Positions 33,398 to 41,795 of a stretch of 64,000 nucleotides of DNA are shown here, piece after piece (the stretch's first letter is position 1; the number at the start of each line of letters is the position of its first letter). The notes under the pieces are model-generated. The model did no database searches and had not been told where the DNA came from. It saw nothing but the letters and a program-made list of their open reading frames with translations. A program made the position numbers and the translations under genes. This DNA comes from Pacificitalea sp040119125 (GTDB lineage Bacteria > Pseudomonadota > Alphaproteobacteria > Rhodobacterales > Rhodobacteraceae): contig JBEDTR010000007.1 of the NCBI GenBank assembly GCA_040119125.1, positions 186,001 to 250,000 on the forward strand, read 5' to 3'.

Positions 33398-33427
33398 GGA
33401 CCGGGCGGGGGCCATGCGCCCCGGTCC
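33398..33427 (+). terminator. Hairpin after the FMN oxidase gene
   Basis: GGACCGGG (33398-33405) pairs with CCCGGTCC (33420-33427), 4 nt after the stop codon. A second stem, GCCCCGC (33466-33472) with GCGGGGC (33479-33485), follows about 40 nt later and has only a short TTT after it. Together they probably end or attenuate the 30504-33393 transcript. Confidence 0.5.
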
Positions 33428-33552
33428 AACCGCCCTTCCAACGCGCTCCGACCCCGCCCTGCATGGCCCCGCGCCACTGCGGGGCGTTTGGCGTGGCGGC
33501 CCGTCACCGATCTGCGTTTATCCACGCCTTGCACATCGCAGCCCTGTGGCGA

Positions 33553-33581
33553 TTGACAGCCTCACTTCGCAGCGCTACGAA
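33553..33581 (+). promoter_or_regulatory. Candidate promoter with 16-bp near-palindrome TTCGCAGCGCTACGAA
   Basis: TTGACA (33553-33558) is followed after 17 bp by TACGAA. The -10 end overlaps TTCGCAGCGCTACGAA (33566-33581), a palindrome with one mismatched pair. It lies 76 bp upstream of the dehydratase gene and likely drives 33657-37405. The same core occurs in three other promoter regions of the window. Confidence 0.45.
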
Positions 33582-33656
33582 ATAGCTCCGCGCCCGGTGC
33601 TGCCCGTCAGCCATTCGGGGGCTGGATGACCGCCACGGATCGGGAGGGGAGGCCTG

Positions 33657-35450
33657 ATGACATCGCCTGAAAACACCCGCGACACTGCCGCAGCGCAGGA
33701 CGACGCGGGCACGACCGCCGCGCGCAAGACAGTCGAGGATCTGCGCAGCCAGCGTTGGTTCGCCTCCGACGACATTCGCGGCTTCGCGCACCGGCAGCGC
33801 ACCCAGCAAATGGGCATGCGCCGCGAAGAATTCATGGGCAAGCCGGTGATCGGCATCATCAACACATGGAGCGATGTCAGCCCCTGCCACGCTCATCTGC
33901 GCGACCGTGCGCAGGCGGTGAAGCGCGGCGTCTGGCAGGCGGGCGGCTACCCGATTGAACTGCCCGCCCTGTCGGTGGGCGAGGTGATGGTGAAGCCGAC
34001 GACCATGCTTTACCGCAACTTCCTCGCGATGGAGACCGAGGAGCTTCTGCGCTCCCACCCCATTGACGGCTGCGTGCTGCTGGGCGGCTGCGATAAATCC
34101 ACGCCCGGTCTGCTGATGGGCGCGATCTCGATGGATATTCCGACGATCTTCTGCCCTGCCGGGCCGATGTCGAGCGGGCGTTGGCGCGGACAGGTCACCG
34201 GCGCGGGCACCCATACCAAAACCTATTGGAATCAGTTGCAAACCGGCGCCATCACCAAAGACGACTGGATCGATCTGGAAAGCCGCATGACCCGCTCCCA
34301 CGGGACCTGCAACACGATGGGCACGGCATCGACCATGACCTCCATCGTCGATGCGATGGGCCTGTCGCCCACCGGCGCGTCAAGCGTGCCTGCGGCGGAT
34401 TCGGGTCATCCCCGGCTGGCGTCATGGTGCGGCGAACGTGCGGTGGCGATGGTGTGGGAGGATCTCAAACCCTCCGACGTTCTGAGCCCCGCGAGCATCC
34501 GCAACGGGCTTGCAACCTATATGGCGCTTGGCGGCTCGACCAATGCCGCGATCCACCTGATCGCGATGGCGCGGCGCGCGGGGCTGGACCTGAGCCTTGA
34601 CGACATGAGCGCCGCGGCGGGCGAAATTCCGGTGCTGGCGAACCTCTTTCCCTCCGGCGGCTACCTGATGGAGGATTTCCATTTCGCCGGTGGCCTGCCC
34701 GCCCTGCTGGGCAAGCTTGGCTCCCATATCGACGGCGCGGCCCGCACGGTGGAGGGGCGCAGCCTTGGCGCAGCCCTTGACGGGGCCGCTTGCCACGATG
34801 ACGATGTGATCCGCGGGCTCGACAATCCGGTGGTGCCGCTATCGGCGGGGCGGACGCTGGCGCTGCTGCGCGGCAATCTCGCCCCCGATGGCGCGATCAT
34901 GAAAACCTCCGCCGCCGATCCCGAGCGCCTTAACCATCGCGGTCCCGCGTTGGTCTTTGAGGGCCCCGCCGACATGGCTGCCCGCATCAATGACCCCGAT
35001 CTGGATGTCACCGCCGACACCGTTCTGGTGCTCCGCAATTCCGGTCCCGTCGGCGGGCCGGGCATGCCGGAATGGGGCAATCTGCCGATCCCGGTCAAGC
35101 TGCTGAAGCAGGGCGTCACCGATATGGTGCGCATCTCCGATGGTCGGATGAGCGGCACCCATGCTGGCACCTGCGTTTTGCATATCTCGCCGGAATCGGC
35201 GGTGGGCGGACCGCTGGCGCTGTTGCAGACCGGCGACATGGTGGTGCTGGACGTGCCCGGAGGGCGCATTGATATCGACCTCCCCGAGGATGAACTGGCC
35301 CGCCGCCGCGCCGCATGGCAGCCGCCTGTCTCCGCCTATCGCCGCAGCTTTACCGCGCTTTACCAAAAACACGTCTCGCAGGCGCATGAGGGCTGCGATT
35401 TCGACTTTCTCGAAGGCACCGATCCGGTGCCGGAACCCCCGATCTACTGA
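33657..35450 (+). CDS. IlvD/Edd-family dehydratase (sugar-acid dehydratase type)
   Basis: A 597-residue dehydratase with the cysteines of an iron-sulfur cluster in three blocks: DVSPCHAHLRD, LLGGCDKSTPG and RSHGTCNTMGTAST. The C-terminal part carries ISDGRMSGTHAGTCVLHISPE. Family enzymes remove water from 2,3-dihydroxy acids; besides dihydroxy-acid dehydratase (IlvD) this includes arabinonate, xylonate and gluconate dehydratases. Catabolic neighbours (2-keto-3-deoxy-acid aldolase, enolase-superfamily enzyme, TTT genes) favour a sugar-acid dehydratase over branched-chain amino acid synthesis. It starts a four-gene run with an 8-bp gap to the aldolase. Confidence 0.88.
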   Translation: MTSPENTRDTAAAQDDAGTTAARKTVEDLRSQRWFASDDIRGFAHRQRTQQMGMRREEFMGKPVIGIINTWSDVSPCHAHLRDRAQAVKRGVWQAGGYPIELPALSVGEVMVKPTTMLYRNFLAMETEELLRSHPIDGCVLLGGCDKSTPGLLMGAISMDIPTIFCPAGPMSSGRWRGQVTGAGTHTKTYWNQLQTGAITKDDWIDLESRMTRSHGTCNTMGTASTMTSIVDAMGLSPTGASSVPAADSGHPRLASWCGERAVAMVWEDLKPSDVLSPASIRNGLATYMALGGSTNAAIHLIAMARRAGLDLSLDDMSAAAGEIPVLANLFPSGGYLMEDFHFAGGLPALLGKLGSHIDGAARTVEGRSLGAALDGAACHDDDVIRGLDNPVVPLSAGRTLALLRGNLAPDGAIMKTSAADPERLNHRGPALVFEGPADMAARINDPDLDVTADTVLVLRNSGPVGGPGMPEWGNLPIPVKLLKQGVTDMVRISDGRMSGTHAGTCVLHISPESAVGGPLALLQTGDMVVLDVPGGRIDIDLPEDELARRRAAWQPPVSAYRRSFTALYQKHVSQAHEGCDFDFLEGTDPVPEPPIY

Positions 35451-35458
35451 GGCCCGAC

Positions 35459-36262
35459 ATGGATATCACCAACACACTTAAAACCCTGCTCAAAAGCCGC
35501 TCCGGCACGCCGCTGGGCACTTGGCTGATGGCGGGCACGCCCTCGACCGCCGAAGCGCTGGGGCATTCGGGGTTCGATTTCCTCGTTCTGGATATGGAAC
35601 ATGTGCCGATCGGGATCGAGCAGACCGCCAATATCCTGCGCGCCATCGGCCTCACCCCGGCGCAAGCGCTGGTGCGCCTGCCGTGGAACGATCCGGTTAC
35701 GATCAAACAGGTGCTCGATGGCGGCGCCAATACGATCATGCTGCCCTTCGTGCAGACCGCAGATGAGGCCCGCGCCGCCGTGCAGGCCGCGAAATACGCC
35801 CCTCAGGGCACACGCGGCGTGGCGGCCGTGCATCGCAGTTCCGGCTATGGCGCCAGCACCGATTATTTGCAGCGCGCCAATGACGAAACTTGCGTGCTGG
35901 TGCAGCTCGAAACCCCCGAAGCGCTGTCCAACATGGCCGAAATCGCCGCCGTGCCGGGCCTTGACGGGATTTTCGTGGGGCCCGGCGATATGGCCGCGTC
36001 GATGGGCTATATCGGCCAGATCGACCACCCCGAAGTGCAGGAGGTTCTGGCACAGGCGGCGCGCGACGCGGCCCGACTGTCGCTGCCGGTGGGGATTGTC
36101 GGCGCGAATGCGAAAATGGTGCAGGATTACATCGACATGGGCTATACCTATGCCGCGATCGGGTCCGATCTGGCGCTGATGAAGGCGCAGGTTCGGACCG
36201 CGCTCGACACGCTGCGCGGCCATGCTCCGGCGACCCTCGACGCCGGGACCTCCGCCTACTGA
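35459..36262 (+). CDS. HpcH/HpaI-type aldolase (2-keto-3-deoxy acid aldolase)
   Basis: A 267-residue class II pyruvate aldolase. Family marks are GTWLMAGTPSTAEAL, the catalytic base in VLDMEHVPIG, the Arg in ALVRLPWND, the metal Glu in LVQLETPEAL and the Asp in FVGPGDMAASMG. It splits a 2-keto-3-deoxy sugar acid into pyruvate and an aldehyde. The gene lies 8 bp after the dehydratase and 9 bp before the enolase-superfamily gene, so the three steps are co-transcribed. Relatives include the rhamnonate and glucarate pathway aldolases; specificity is open. Confidence 0.87.
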   Translation: MDITNTLKTLLKSRSGTPLGTWLMAGTPSTAEALGHSGFDFLVLDMEHVPIGIEQTANILRAIGLTPAQALVRLPWNDPVTIKQVLDGGANTIMLPFVQTADEARAAVQAAKYAPQGTRGVAAVHRSSGYGASTDYLQRANDETCVLVQLETPEALSNMAEIAAVPGLDGIFVGPGDMAASMGYIGQIDHPEVQEVLAQAARDAARLSLPVGIVGANAKMVQDYIDMGYTYAAIGSDLALMKAQVRTALDTLRGHAPATLDAGTSAY

Positions 36263-36271
36263 GGAGCCACC

Positions 36272-37405
36272 ATGCCCCGCATCACCCGCCTGCAGGCCTG
36301 GGCCTGCCGCAGTCCGATTGCCGAACCGGTCGCCACGTCCTTTGGCACCATGCGCGACCGCCCGGCGGTGTTTTTGCGGATCGAGGATGACACGGGCGGC
36401 TTTGGCTGGGGGGAGGTGTTCGCCAACTGGCCCGCCGCCGGGGCCGAACATCGCGTCAACCTGATGGCCGATGACATTGCCGGGCTGGTGCTGGGCCAGC
36501 CCGCCGACGACCCCGCCGCGCTGTTTCACCAACTGGCGGCCCAGACCCATATCCGCGCCCTGCAATGCGGTGAATTCGGCCCCTTCCGACAGGTGTTGGC
36601 AGGGATCGATCAGGCCCTGTGGGATCTGGTCGCGCGGCGGGATGGCGTGCCGGTGCACCGGGCGCTGGGGGCCGCGCCGGTGGCGACGGTCCCCGCCTAT
36701 GCCAGCGGTATTCATATCGACGCGGCGGAGCGGGTGATCCCGAAAGCCCGCGCTGATGGCTTCACCGGGTTCAAGGTCAAGGTCGGCTTCGACCGGGATC
36801 GCGACCCGGCCCGCGTGCGCGAGATCGTGTCAGGGCTGGAGCGGGGCGAGACGCTCTATCTGGACGCCAATCAAGCATGGAGCGCGACGGAGGCCGCGTG
36901 GTTTCTCGACCGCATCGCCGATCTGCCCATCGGCTGGATGGAAGAACCGATCCGCGCCGATCTGCCGCCCGAGCAATGGCAAAGCCTGACCGGGCGCGTG
37001 CCGCTGGCGGGGGGCGAGAACCTCGCCGGTTTCGACGACTTCGCCGCCGCGACCGATCTGGGCGTGCTGGAGTTTTACCAGCCCGATATCGCCAAATGGG
37101 GCGGCTTCACCGGCTGTCTGGGCGTGGCGCGCCGGGCGCTGGCGGCGGACCGGGTCTACTGCCCGCATTTTCTGGGCGGCGGCATCGGGCTTGCGGCCTC
37201 GGGGCATCTGCTGGCCGCCGCTGGCGGTCCCGGCCTGCTGGAGGTCGATGTGAACCCCAATCCGCTGCGCGACGGCTTCGGCGCGGTCGCGGAGCGGATC
37301 GTTAACGGGCAGTGGCGCGTCGGGGATACCCCCGGCATCGGGGTGGATGACCTGCCCGGCGACATCCGCGCCTGTGTCACCCATATGCGCGAGGCGCGCG
37401 CCTAA
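36272..37405 (+). CDS. Mandelate racemase/muconate lactonizing enzyme family protein
   Basis: A 377-residue enolase-superfamily enzyme. The capping domain is followed by a barrel with GFKVKVGF (the KxK acid/base motif), metal ligands Asp in LDANQAW, Glu in WMEEPI and Glu in AGGENLAG, the PDIAKWGG segment, and a His in YCPHFLGGG. These fit a sugar-acid dehydratase or racemase of the mandelate racemase type. Co-transcription with an IlvD/Edd dehydratase and a 2-keto-3-deoxy aldolase suggests either a second entry acid or a stereo-inverting first step. It ends 22 bp from the convergent exporter gene. Confidence 0.86.
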   Translation: MPRITRLQAWACRSPIAEPVATSFGTMRDRPAVFLRIEDDTGGFGWGEVFANWPAAGAEHRVNLMADDIAGLVLGQPADDPAALFHQLAAQTHIRALQCGEFGPFRQVLAGIDQALWDLVARRDGVPVHRALGAAPVATVPAYASGIHIDAAERVIPKARADGFTGFKVKVGFDRDRDPARVREIVSGLERGETLYLDANQAWSATEAAWFLDRIADLPIGWMEEPIRADLPPEQWQSLTGRVPLAGGENLAGFDDFAAATDLGVLEFYQPDIAKWGGFTGCLGVARRALAADRVYCPHFLGGGIGLAASGHLLAAAGGPGLLEVDVNPNPLRDGFGAVAERIVNGQWRVGDTPGIGVDDLPGDIRACVTHMREARA

Positions 37406-37427
37406 GCCACGCGCGCCGCGCCTCCCC

Positions 37428-38480
37428 TCACAGCAGGACCATCACCCCCGCCAACACGAAGCCGGCGATGAACAGCGTGTTCAGCACGATCAGGATCACC
37501 GACTGGCGCGGCACTTCCAGAATGCGCTTCAGTTCGGTTTTCATGCCCACGGCGGCAATCGCCGTCAGCATCGCCCATTTCGACAGCGCCCACAGCACTT
37601 CCTGCACCACGCCCGGAATCCAGCCCAGCGAGTTGACAAAGGCCAGCGCAAGGAAGGCCAACACGAAGCCCGGCACAATGGGCGGGCGCGCACCGTCGCG
37701 GCGCTCCTCCACCCCCGCTTGGCGCAACGAGAGCGTCAGGATCAGGACAAAGGGCGCCAGCAACGACACGCGGATCAGCTTCACCGTCGTTGCGGTTTCG
37801 CCCACCTCATCGGACACCGAGAACCCCGCGCCCACAACCTGCGCGACATCGTGGATGGTGCCGCCCAGAAACACGCCCGAGGCAAGTTCATCCAGCCCCA
37901 GCAACTGCGCGATGATCGGGTAGACGATCATCGCCAGCGTGCTCAGCAGCGTGACGCTGAACACGGTGAACGACAGGTTGCGTTCGGACACATCATTGCG
38001 CGGCAGCACCGCCGCAATCGCCATCGCCGCCGACGCACCGCAGATTGCGACCGACCCGGCGGCAAGGATCGCCAGCCGCCAGCCCCGCCCCAGCAGCCGC
38101 GCGGCCAGCGCGCCAAAGGCCATCGTGGCAATCAGCCCGCCGACCATCAGCCCGACAATGGGCAGGCCCAGATCGGCAAAAACCTCAAAGCTGATCCGCC
38201 CGCCCAGCAGCGCCACCCCGATCCGCAGCACCAGCTTGGACGAGATATTGATCCCCGGCGCGCAGCGCTCGCCATCCTCGACAAGGAAATGCAGCGACAG
38301 CCCGATCAGCAGCGCCATCAGCATCGCGGGCGCGCCGTAGTGATCGGACAGGAACTGCGCCGCCAGCGCGGCCAGCCCGCAGACCAGCAGGCCGGGCCAA
38401 AGGCTGGAAATGCGCGCGGTGATCTTGGCGCCGCGCCCCGTGGGGGACGCGGTCGGTGTGTGGGGGACAGGGTCGGTCAT
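37428..38480 (-). CDS. YeiH-family (UPF0324) membrane protein, probable sulfite/sulfate exporter
   Basis: A 350-residue membrane protein with about 10 helices. Characteristic segments are LVLRIGVALLGGRISFEVFADLG-type (first part LVLRIGVALLGGRI), VAICGASAAMAIAAVLP and FLGGTIHDVAQVVGAGFSV, all typical of the YeiH/COG2855 family annotated as putative sulfate exporters. In sulfolactate degraders a protein of this kind has been named SuyZ and proposed to export sulfite or sulfate from the sulfonate. Here it is the last gene of the sulfolactate unit, 17 bp after the TctA-TctB fusion. That supports the role, but transport has not been shown from sequence. Confidence 0.8.
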   Translation of the reverse strand: MTDPVPHTPTASPTGRGAKITARISSLWPGLLVCGLAALAAQFLSDHYGAPAMLMALLIGLSLHFLVEDGERCAPGINISSKLVLRIGVALLGGRISFEVFADLGLPIVGLMVGGLIATMAFGALAARLLGRGWRLAILAAGSVAICGASAAMAIAAVLPRNDVSERNLSFTVFSVTLLSTLAMIVYPIIAQLLGLDELASGVFLGGTIHDVAQVVGAGFSVSDEVGETATTVKLIRVSLLAPFVLILTLSLRQAGVEERRDGARPPIVPGFVLAFLALAFVNSLGWIPGVVQEVLWALSKWAMLTAIAAVGMKTELKRILEVPRQSVILIVLNTLFIAGFVLAGVMVLL

Positions 38481-38497
38481 TGGGAGGTAACGGCCTT

Positions 38498-40468
38498 TCA
38501 GAACAGCATACCGCCGGGCAGTGGCACCGACAGCACTTCGCGGAAGATCAGGCTGAACGCGACGACGATCACCACCACGCTGCCGCCAAGGGCAACCCAG
38601 CCGCGCGTGCTAAGCCGGTGATATTGCGACAGCACCATCAAGAGCAGCGCCATGACCACGCCCGCTGTGGCAAAGCCCAGCACCGGCACCAGCACCACGG
38701 CCAGCCCCATCGCAATCGGCACGCCGACGCGCCGCGGGGTGGAGCCGGGCGAGCGGTCCTCGGTCACATGCCGCGTCAGCAGGGTGTTCAGCATCGCCAT
38801 ACCGCAGAGCACCAGCATGCCGATGGCGATGGTGCGCGGGAATACGGCGGCTTCGGGGTTCAGCGATCCGGTCTGGACCAGCGCCACCAGCGCCACCAGC
38901 GCCATCACCCCGACCGCCACCAGATCACGGGCCATGGCCGCAGGCGTGGCGCGCGGGCGGGAAGCGATCTCGGGCGGGGTCCGGCGGGTGGCCAGCTGCT
39001 TCAGGCGCGGCATGAACGGATAGAGGAAGCTCAGAACCGTCAGCACGATGATCACCAGCGACAGCGGGCGACCAAAGAACTGCCCCCAGACATTGCCCAT
39101 GGCGTCGCCGATGGTCCAGCTCTGCACGAAACCTTCCTCGGCGATGCGTCCCAAAATCAGGCCCAGCACGATGGGCGAGACCGAAAAGCCGCGCCGCCCC
39201 GCGATCCAGCCGATCACGCCCAGCACAACCATGATGCCGACATCGGCCAGATTGTTGCGGATGGCAAAGCTGCCGATAACGGTCATGAAGGCCACCACGG
39301 GCACCAGCCCGGCCTTGGGTGCGCGGACGATGGCGCCATAGGCGAAGCGCCCGATCAGCAGACCGACGGGCAGCATCAGCAGCGTCGCCAGCAGCAGACC
39401 AAAGATGAAGGTGTAAACGATGCTCGACCCATCGGCGAAAAGCGTGGGCCCGGTCCGCACGCCCTGCACCAGCAGCGCGCCAAGGATCACGGCATCCGGC
39501 GGCGTGCCGGGAATGCCCAGCACCAGCGTCGGGATGAAGCCGCCGCCGACGGTGGCGTTATTGGCGCTTTCGGTGGCGACGATGCCGCCGGGATTGCCTT
39601 CGCCATAGGCGGGTTTGCCCTTGCCCGTGCGGCGTGCCTCGGAATAGGCGACCAGCCCGGCGATGGAGCCGCCCGCACCGGGCAGCGCGCCGACCAGCGT
39701 GCCGATGACCGAACTGCGCAGCACATTGAATTTCTCGCGCATCAGGATGGCGATGGCTTCGGGCAGGCGGAAGCCGCGGGTTTCCTCCGGCTCCTTCAGG
39801 TGGCGGGTGGAGCGCGCCGCCAATTCGATCAGCACCGGCACACAGTAGAGCCCGATCAGCGCGGAAACGGTCTCGATCCCGCCCAGCAGGGTGTTGGAGC
39901 CAAAGGTGAACCGCACCTCGGCGCTGGTCTCGGAAATGCCGACCATCGCGATCAGGATGCCGAATGCCGCGCCGATGAGGCCCTTCAGGAAGTCCCCGGT
40001 GGACAGTGCCGCGATCAACGACAGGCCAAAGATGGCGAGCCAGAAATATTCGACAGGACCAAAGGCCAGCGCGGCCTCGGCCAGCGGCGGCGCCAGCAGC
40101 AGTAGCGCAATGGCCCCGATGACCCCGCCCACCAGCGATGACAGGCACGCCACCGAAACCGCCAGATCGCCGTCGCCGCGTTTCGCCATCGGATAGCCGT
40201 CAAACGTGGTCCCGATCGCCGAAGGCGTGCCGGGCGTGTTGAGCAGGATCGCCGCATAGGCCCCGCCATAGATCGCGCCGGTATAGATCGCGCCCAGCAA
40301 GATCAGCGCGCTTTCGGGCGCCATCGCGAAGGTGACAGGCACCAGCACAGCCACCGCCATCGTGGCGGTCAGGCCGGGGATCGACCCGATGATGGTGCCT
40401 GCGGCGACGCCGAGCAGCGCCAGAAATACGTTGAGCGGCGACAGGGCCGCGAACAGGTAGTCGAGCAT
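38498..40468 (-). CDS. TTT permease, TctA-TctB fusion (predicted sulfolactate importer, SlcG/SlcF-like)
   Basis: A 656-residue fused permease. The first 500 residues are TctA (GSIPGLTATMAVAVLVPVTF; GAIYTGAIYGGAYAAILLNT; VGALPGAGGSIAGLVAYSEA; VATESANNATVGGGFIPTLV). The last 140 residues, after a basic linker, form four helices like TctB. I start it at the ATG at 40468, since frames further upstream run through a GC hairpin region. In known sulfolactate loci a TTT system (SlcHFG) imports the substrate as separate proteins; here the two membrane subunits are one chain. Its binding protein is the gene at 40681. Confidence 0.86.
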   Translation of the reverse strand: MLDYLFAALSPLNVFLALLGVAAGTIIGSIPGLTATMAVAVLVPVTFAMAPESALILLGAIYTGAIYGGAYAAILLNTPGTPSAIGTTFDGYPMAKRGDGDLAVSVACLSSLVGGVIGAIALLLLAPPLAEAALAFGPVEYFWLAIFGLSLIAALSTGDFLKGLIGAAFGILIAMVGISETSAEVRFTFGSNTLLGGIETVSALIGLYCVPVLIELAARSTRHLKEPEETRGFRLPEAIAILMREKFNVLRSSVIGTLVGALPGAGGSIAGLVAYSEARRTGKGKPAYGEGNPGGIVATESANNATVGGGFIPTLVLGIPGTPPDAVILGALLVQGVRTGPTLFADGSSIVYTFIFGLLLATLLMLPVGLLIGRFAYGAIVRAPKAGLVPVVAFMTVIGSFAIRNNLADVGIMVVLGVIGWIAGRRGFSVSPIVLGLILGRIAEEGFVQSWTIGDAMGNVWGQFFGRPLSLVIIVLTVLSFLYPFMPRLKQLATRRTPPEIASRPRATPAAMARDLVAVGVMALVALVALVQTGSLNPEAAVFPRTIAIGMLVLCGMAMLNTLLTRHVTEDRSPGSTPRRVGVPIAMGLAVVLVPVLGFATAGVVMALLLMVLSQYHRLSTRGWVALGGSVVVIVVAFSLIFREVLSVPLPGGMLF

Positions 40469-40636
40469 GGGTGAGGTCCATTCGGCTGACGGGACGGGGC
40501 CGCGACGCGGGGATCGCTCGGGGCCGATCACAGGGTCCGGCGGCGCGGGCGATCATGGATGACGGGGCACGCAGGACGAAACGGAAGCGCGTGCGGATAT
40601 GGGGCACGGGGGGCCGGGCGGTGCAGTCAATAGAAA

Positions 40637-40671
40637 CGGGCGCCGCGCACATGGGACATGCGCGGCGCCCG
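40637..40671 (-). terminator. Strong 12-bp hairpin after the predicted sulfolactate binding-protein gene
   Basis: CGGGCGCCGCGC (40637-40648) pairs perfectly with GCGCGGCGCCCG (40660-40671) over an 11-nt loop. On the minus strand it lies 9 nt beyond the stop and is followed by TTTCTATT. It is the strongest stem seen after a binding-protein gene here. It probably caps a separate abundant transcript for that protein, with partial read-through into the permease. Confidence 0.65.
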
Positions 40672-40680
40672 CGAGGCGTA

Positions 40681-41628
40681 TCAGTCGATCACACCGGCGG
40701 CTTTTGCGGCGGCGAGGTAATCCTCCGCGCGCTCGGCCATGAAGGCGTCCATTTCCGGGCCATAGGGCACATCGACCAGCGCGAAACCACCGTCGAGCAT
40801 CTTCTGGCGGAATTCCGGATCGGCGTTGATCGCGGCGATGGCGTCCGACACCTGCTGACGGGTTTCCTCGGACGCGCCGTTGGGCACGGCGATGCCGCGA
40901 TAGGCGCCCGACACGATGTCGAAGCCCAGCTCCTTGAACGTCGGCACATCGGGGAAGGCCGGCTGGCGTTCTTCGGTGGCGACGGCGAGCATCCGCACCT
41001 TGTCGCCCTGCGCGGCACCCACGGTGCTGTAGCCCCATTCGGCGGCAACCTGCCCGCCCAGCATCGCCGTGACGGCAGCGCCGGTGCCCTTGAACGACAC
41101 ATAGGTCGTCTCGATCTCGGCGAGGTTATCGAACTTCACCTGCACCAGATGGTTCGCCGTGCCCTTGCCGGAGCCCGAGAACGTCACCTTGCGCGGGTCG
41201 GCCTTGGCCGCCGCGATCAGATCGTCCAGCGTCTGGAAGGGGCTGTCGGCCTCCACCACGATGGCGTCAGGCGTGTAGTGGAACATGTAGACACTGGTGA
41301 TGTCGTCAGAGGTGAAGCCGACATTGCCCTGCTCCGGCTTGACGATGATATGGGGCAGGTTGACCCCCATGATGACCGAACCGTCATCCGCCATCGAATT
41401 GAGTTGCGACCAGCCCACGGCGCCGCCGCCGCCCGGCTTGTAGGACACGACCAGTTCTTCGTCGAAGAGCTTCTTGAAATAGGGCTGTTGCAGGCGCGCG
41501 GTGATGTCGGATTCACCGCCCGGCCCGAAGGGGATCACATAATCGACCGCGCTTGGCGGAAACTCCTGCGCCTGTGCGATACCGGCGGCGAGCCCGAAGA
41601 CTGCGGCGACAAGTGTCAGTTTTCTCAT
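40681..41628 (-). CDS. TTT periplasmic binding protein (predicted sulfolactate binding, SlcH-like)
   Basis: A 315-residue TctC/Bug protein with signal peptide MRKLTLVAAVFGLAAGIAQA, cleaved before QEFPPS. Binding-loop segments are YVIPFGPGGESDITAR and VVSYKPGGGGAVGWSQL. The Glu/Ser pair after the GGG loop differs from the GTD seen in most others here, possibly reflecting another ligand. Its place among suyB, slcC, comC and the exporter gene is the ground for proposing sulfolactate (or another small sulfonate) as ligand. The ATG has GGGAGGAG 12 bp upstream. Hairpins lie on both sides of the gene. Confidence 0.87.
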   Translation of the reverse strand: MRKLTLVAAVFGLAAGIAQAQEFPPSAVDYVIPFGPGGESDITARLQQPYFKKLFDEELVVSYKPGGGGAVGWSQLNSMADDGSVIMGVNLPHIIVKPEQGNVGFTSDDITSVYMFHYTPDAIVVEADSPFQTLDDLIAAAKADPRKVTFSGSGKGTANHLVQVKFDNLAEIETTYVSFKGTGAAVTAMLGGQVAAEWGYSTVGAAQGDKVRMLAVATEERQPAFPDVPTFKELGFDIVSGAYRGIAVPNGASEETRQQVSDAIAAINADPEFRQKMLDGGFALVDVPYGPEMDAFMAERAEDYLAAAKAAGVID

Positions 41629-41665
41629 TGTTTTGTCTCCTCCCTGAGAACATTAGTGCGTATCA

Positions 41666-41685
41666 CCGGGCGGGCCTCCGCCCGG
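41666..41685 (-). terminator. Perfect hairpin between comC and the binding-protein gene
   Basis: CCGGGCGG (41666-41673) pairs with CCGCCCGG (41678-41685) over a 4-nt loop in the 167-bp gap upstream of the binding-protein gene. No T-run follows on the minus strand. It may be an mRNA processing stem inside the suy operon. Confidence 0.5.
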
Positions 41686-41795
41686 CAATCTGTCCGAGGG
41701 GCGGCCGCGTGGGGCTGCCCGGTCCGTGACGGGGGCGGCGCGCTGTTACGCGTCTCCGCCCCTGCCCGGTATGCAATGCCACCCGCGCGGCCGCG

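Noticed and set aside
33657..35450. Anabolic IlvD (valine/isoleucine synthesis)
   Set aside because: The gene lies among catabolic sugar-acid genes and a transporter-rich region, with no other branched-chain synthesis genes nearby.
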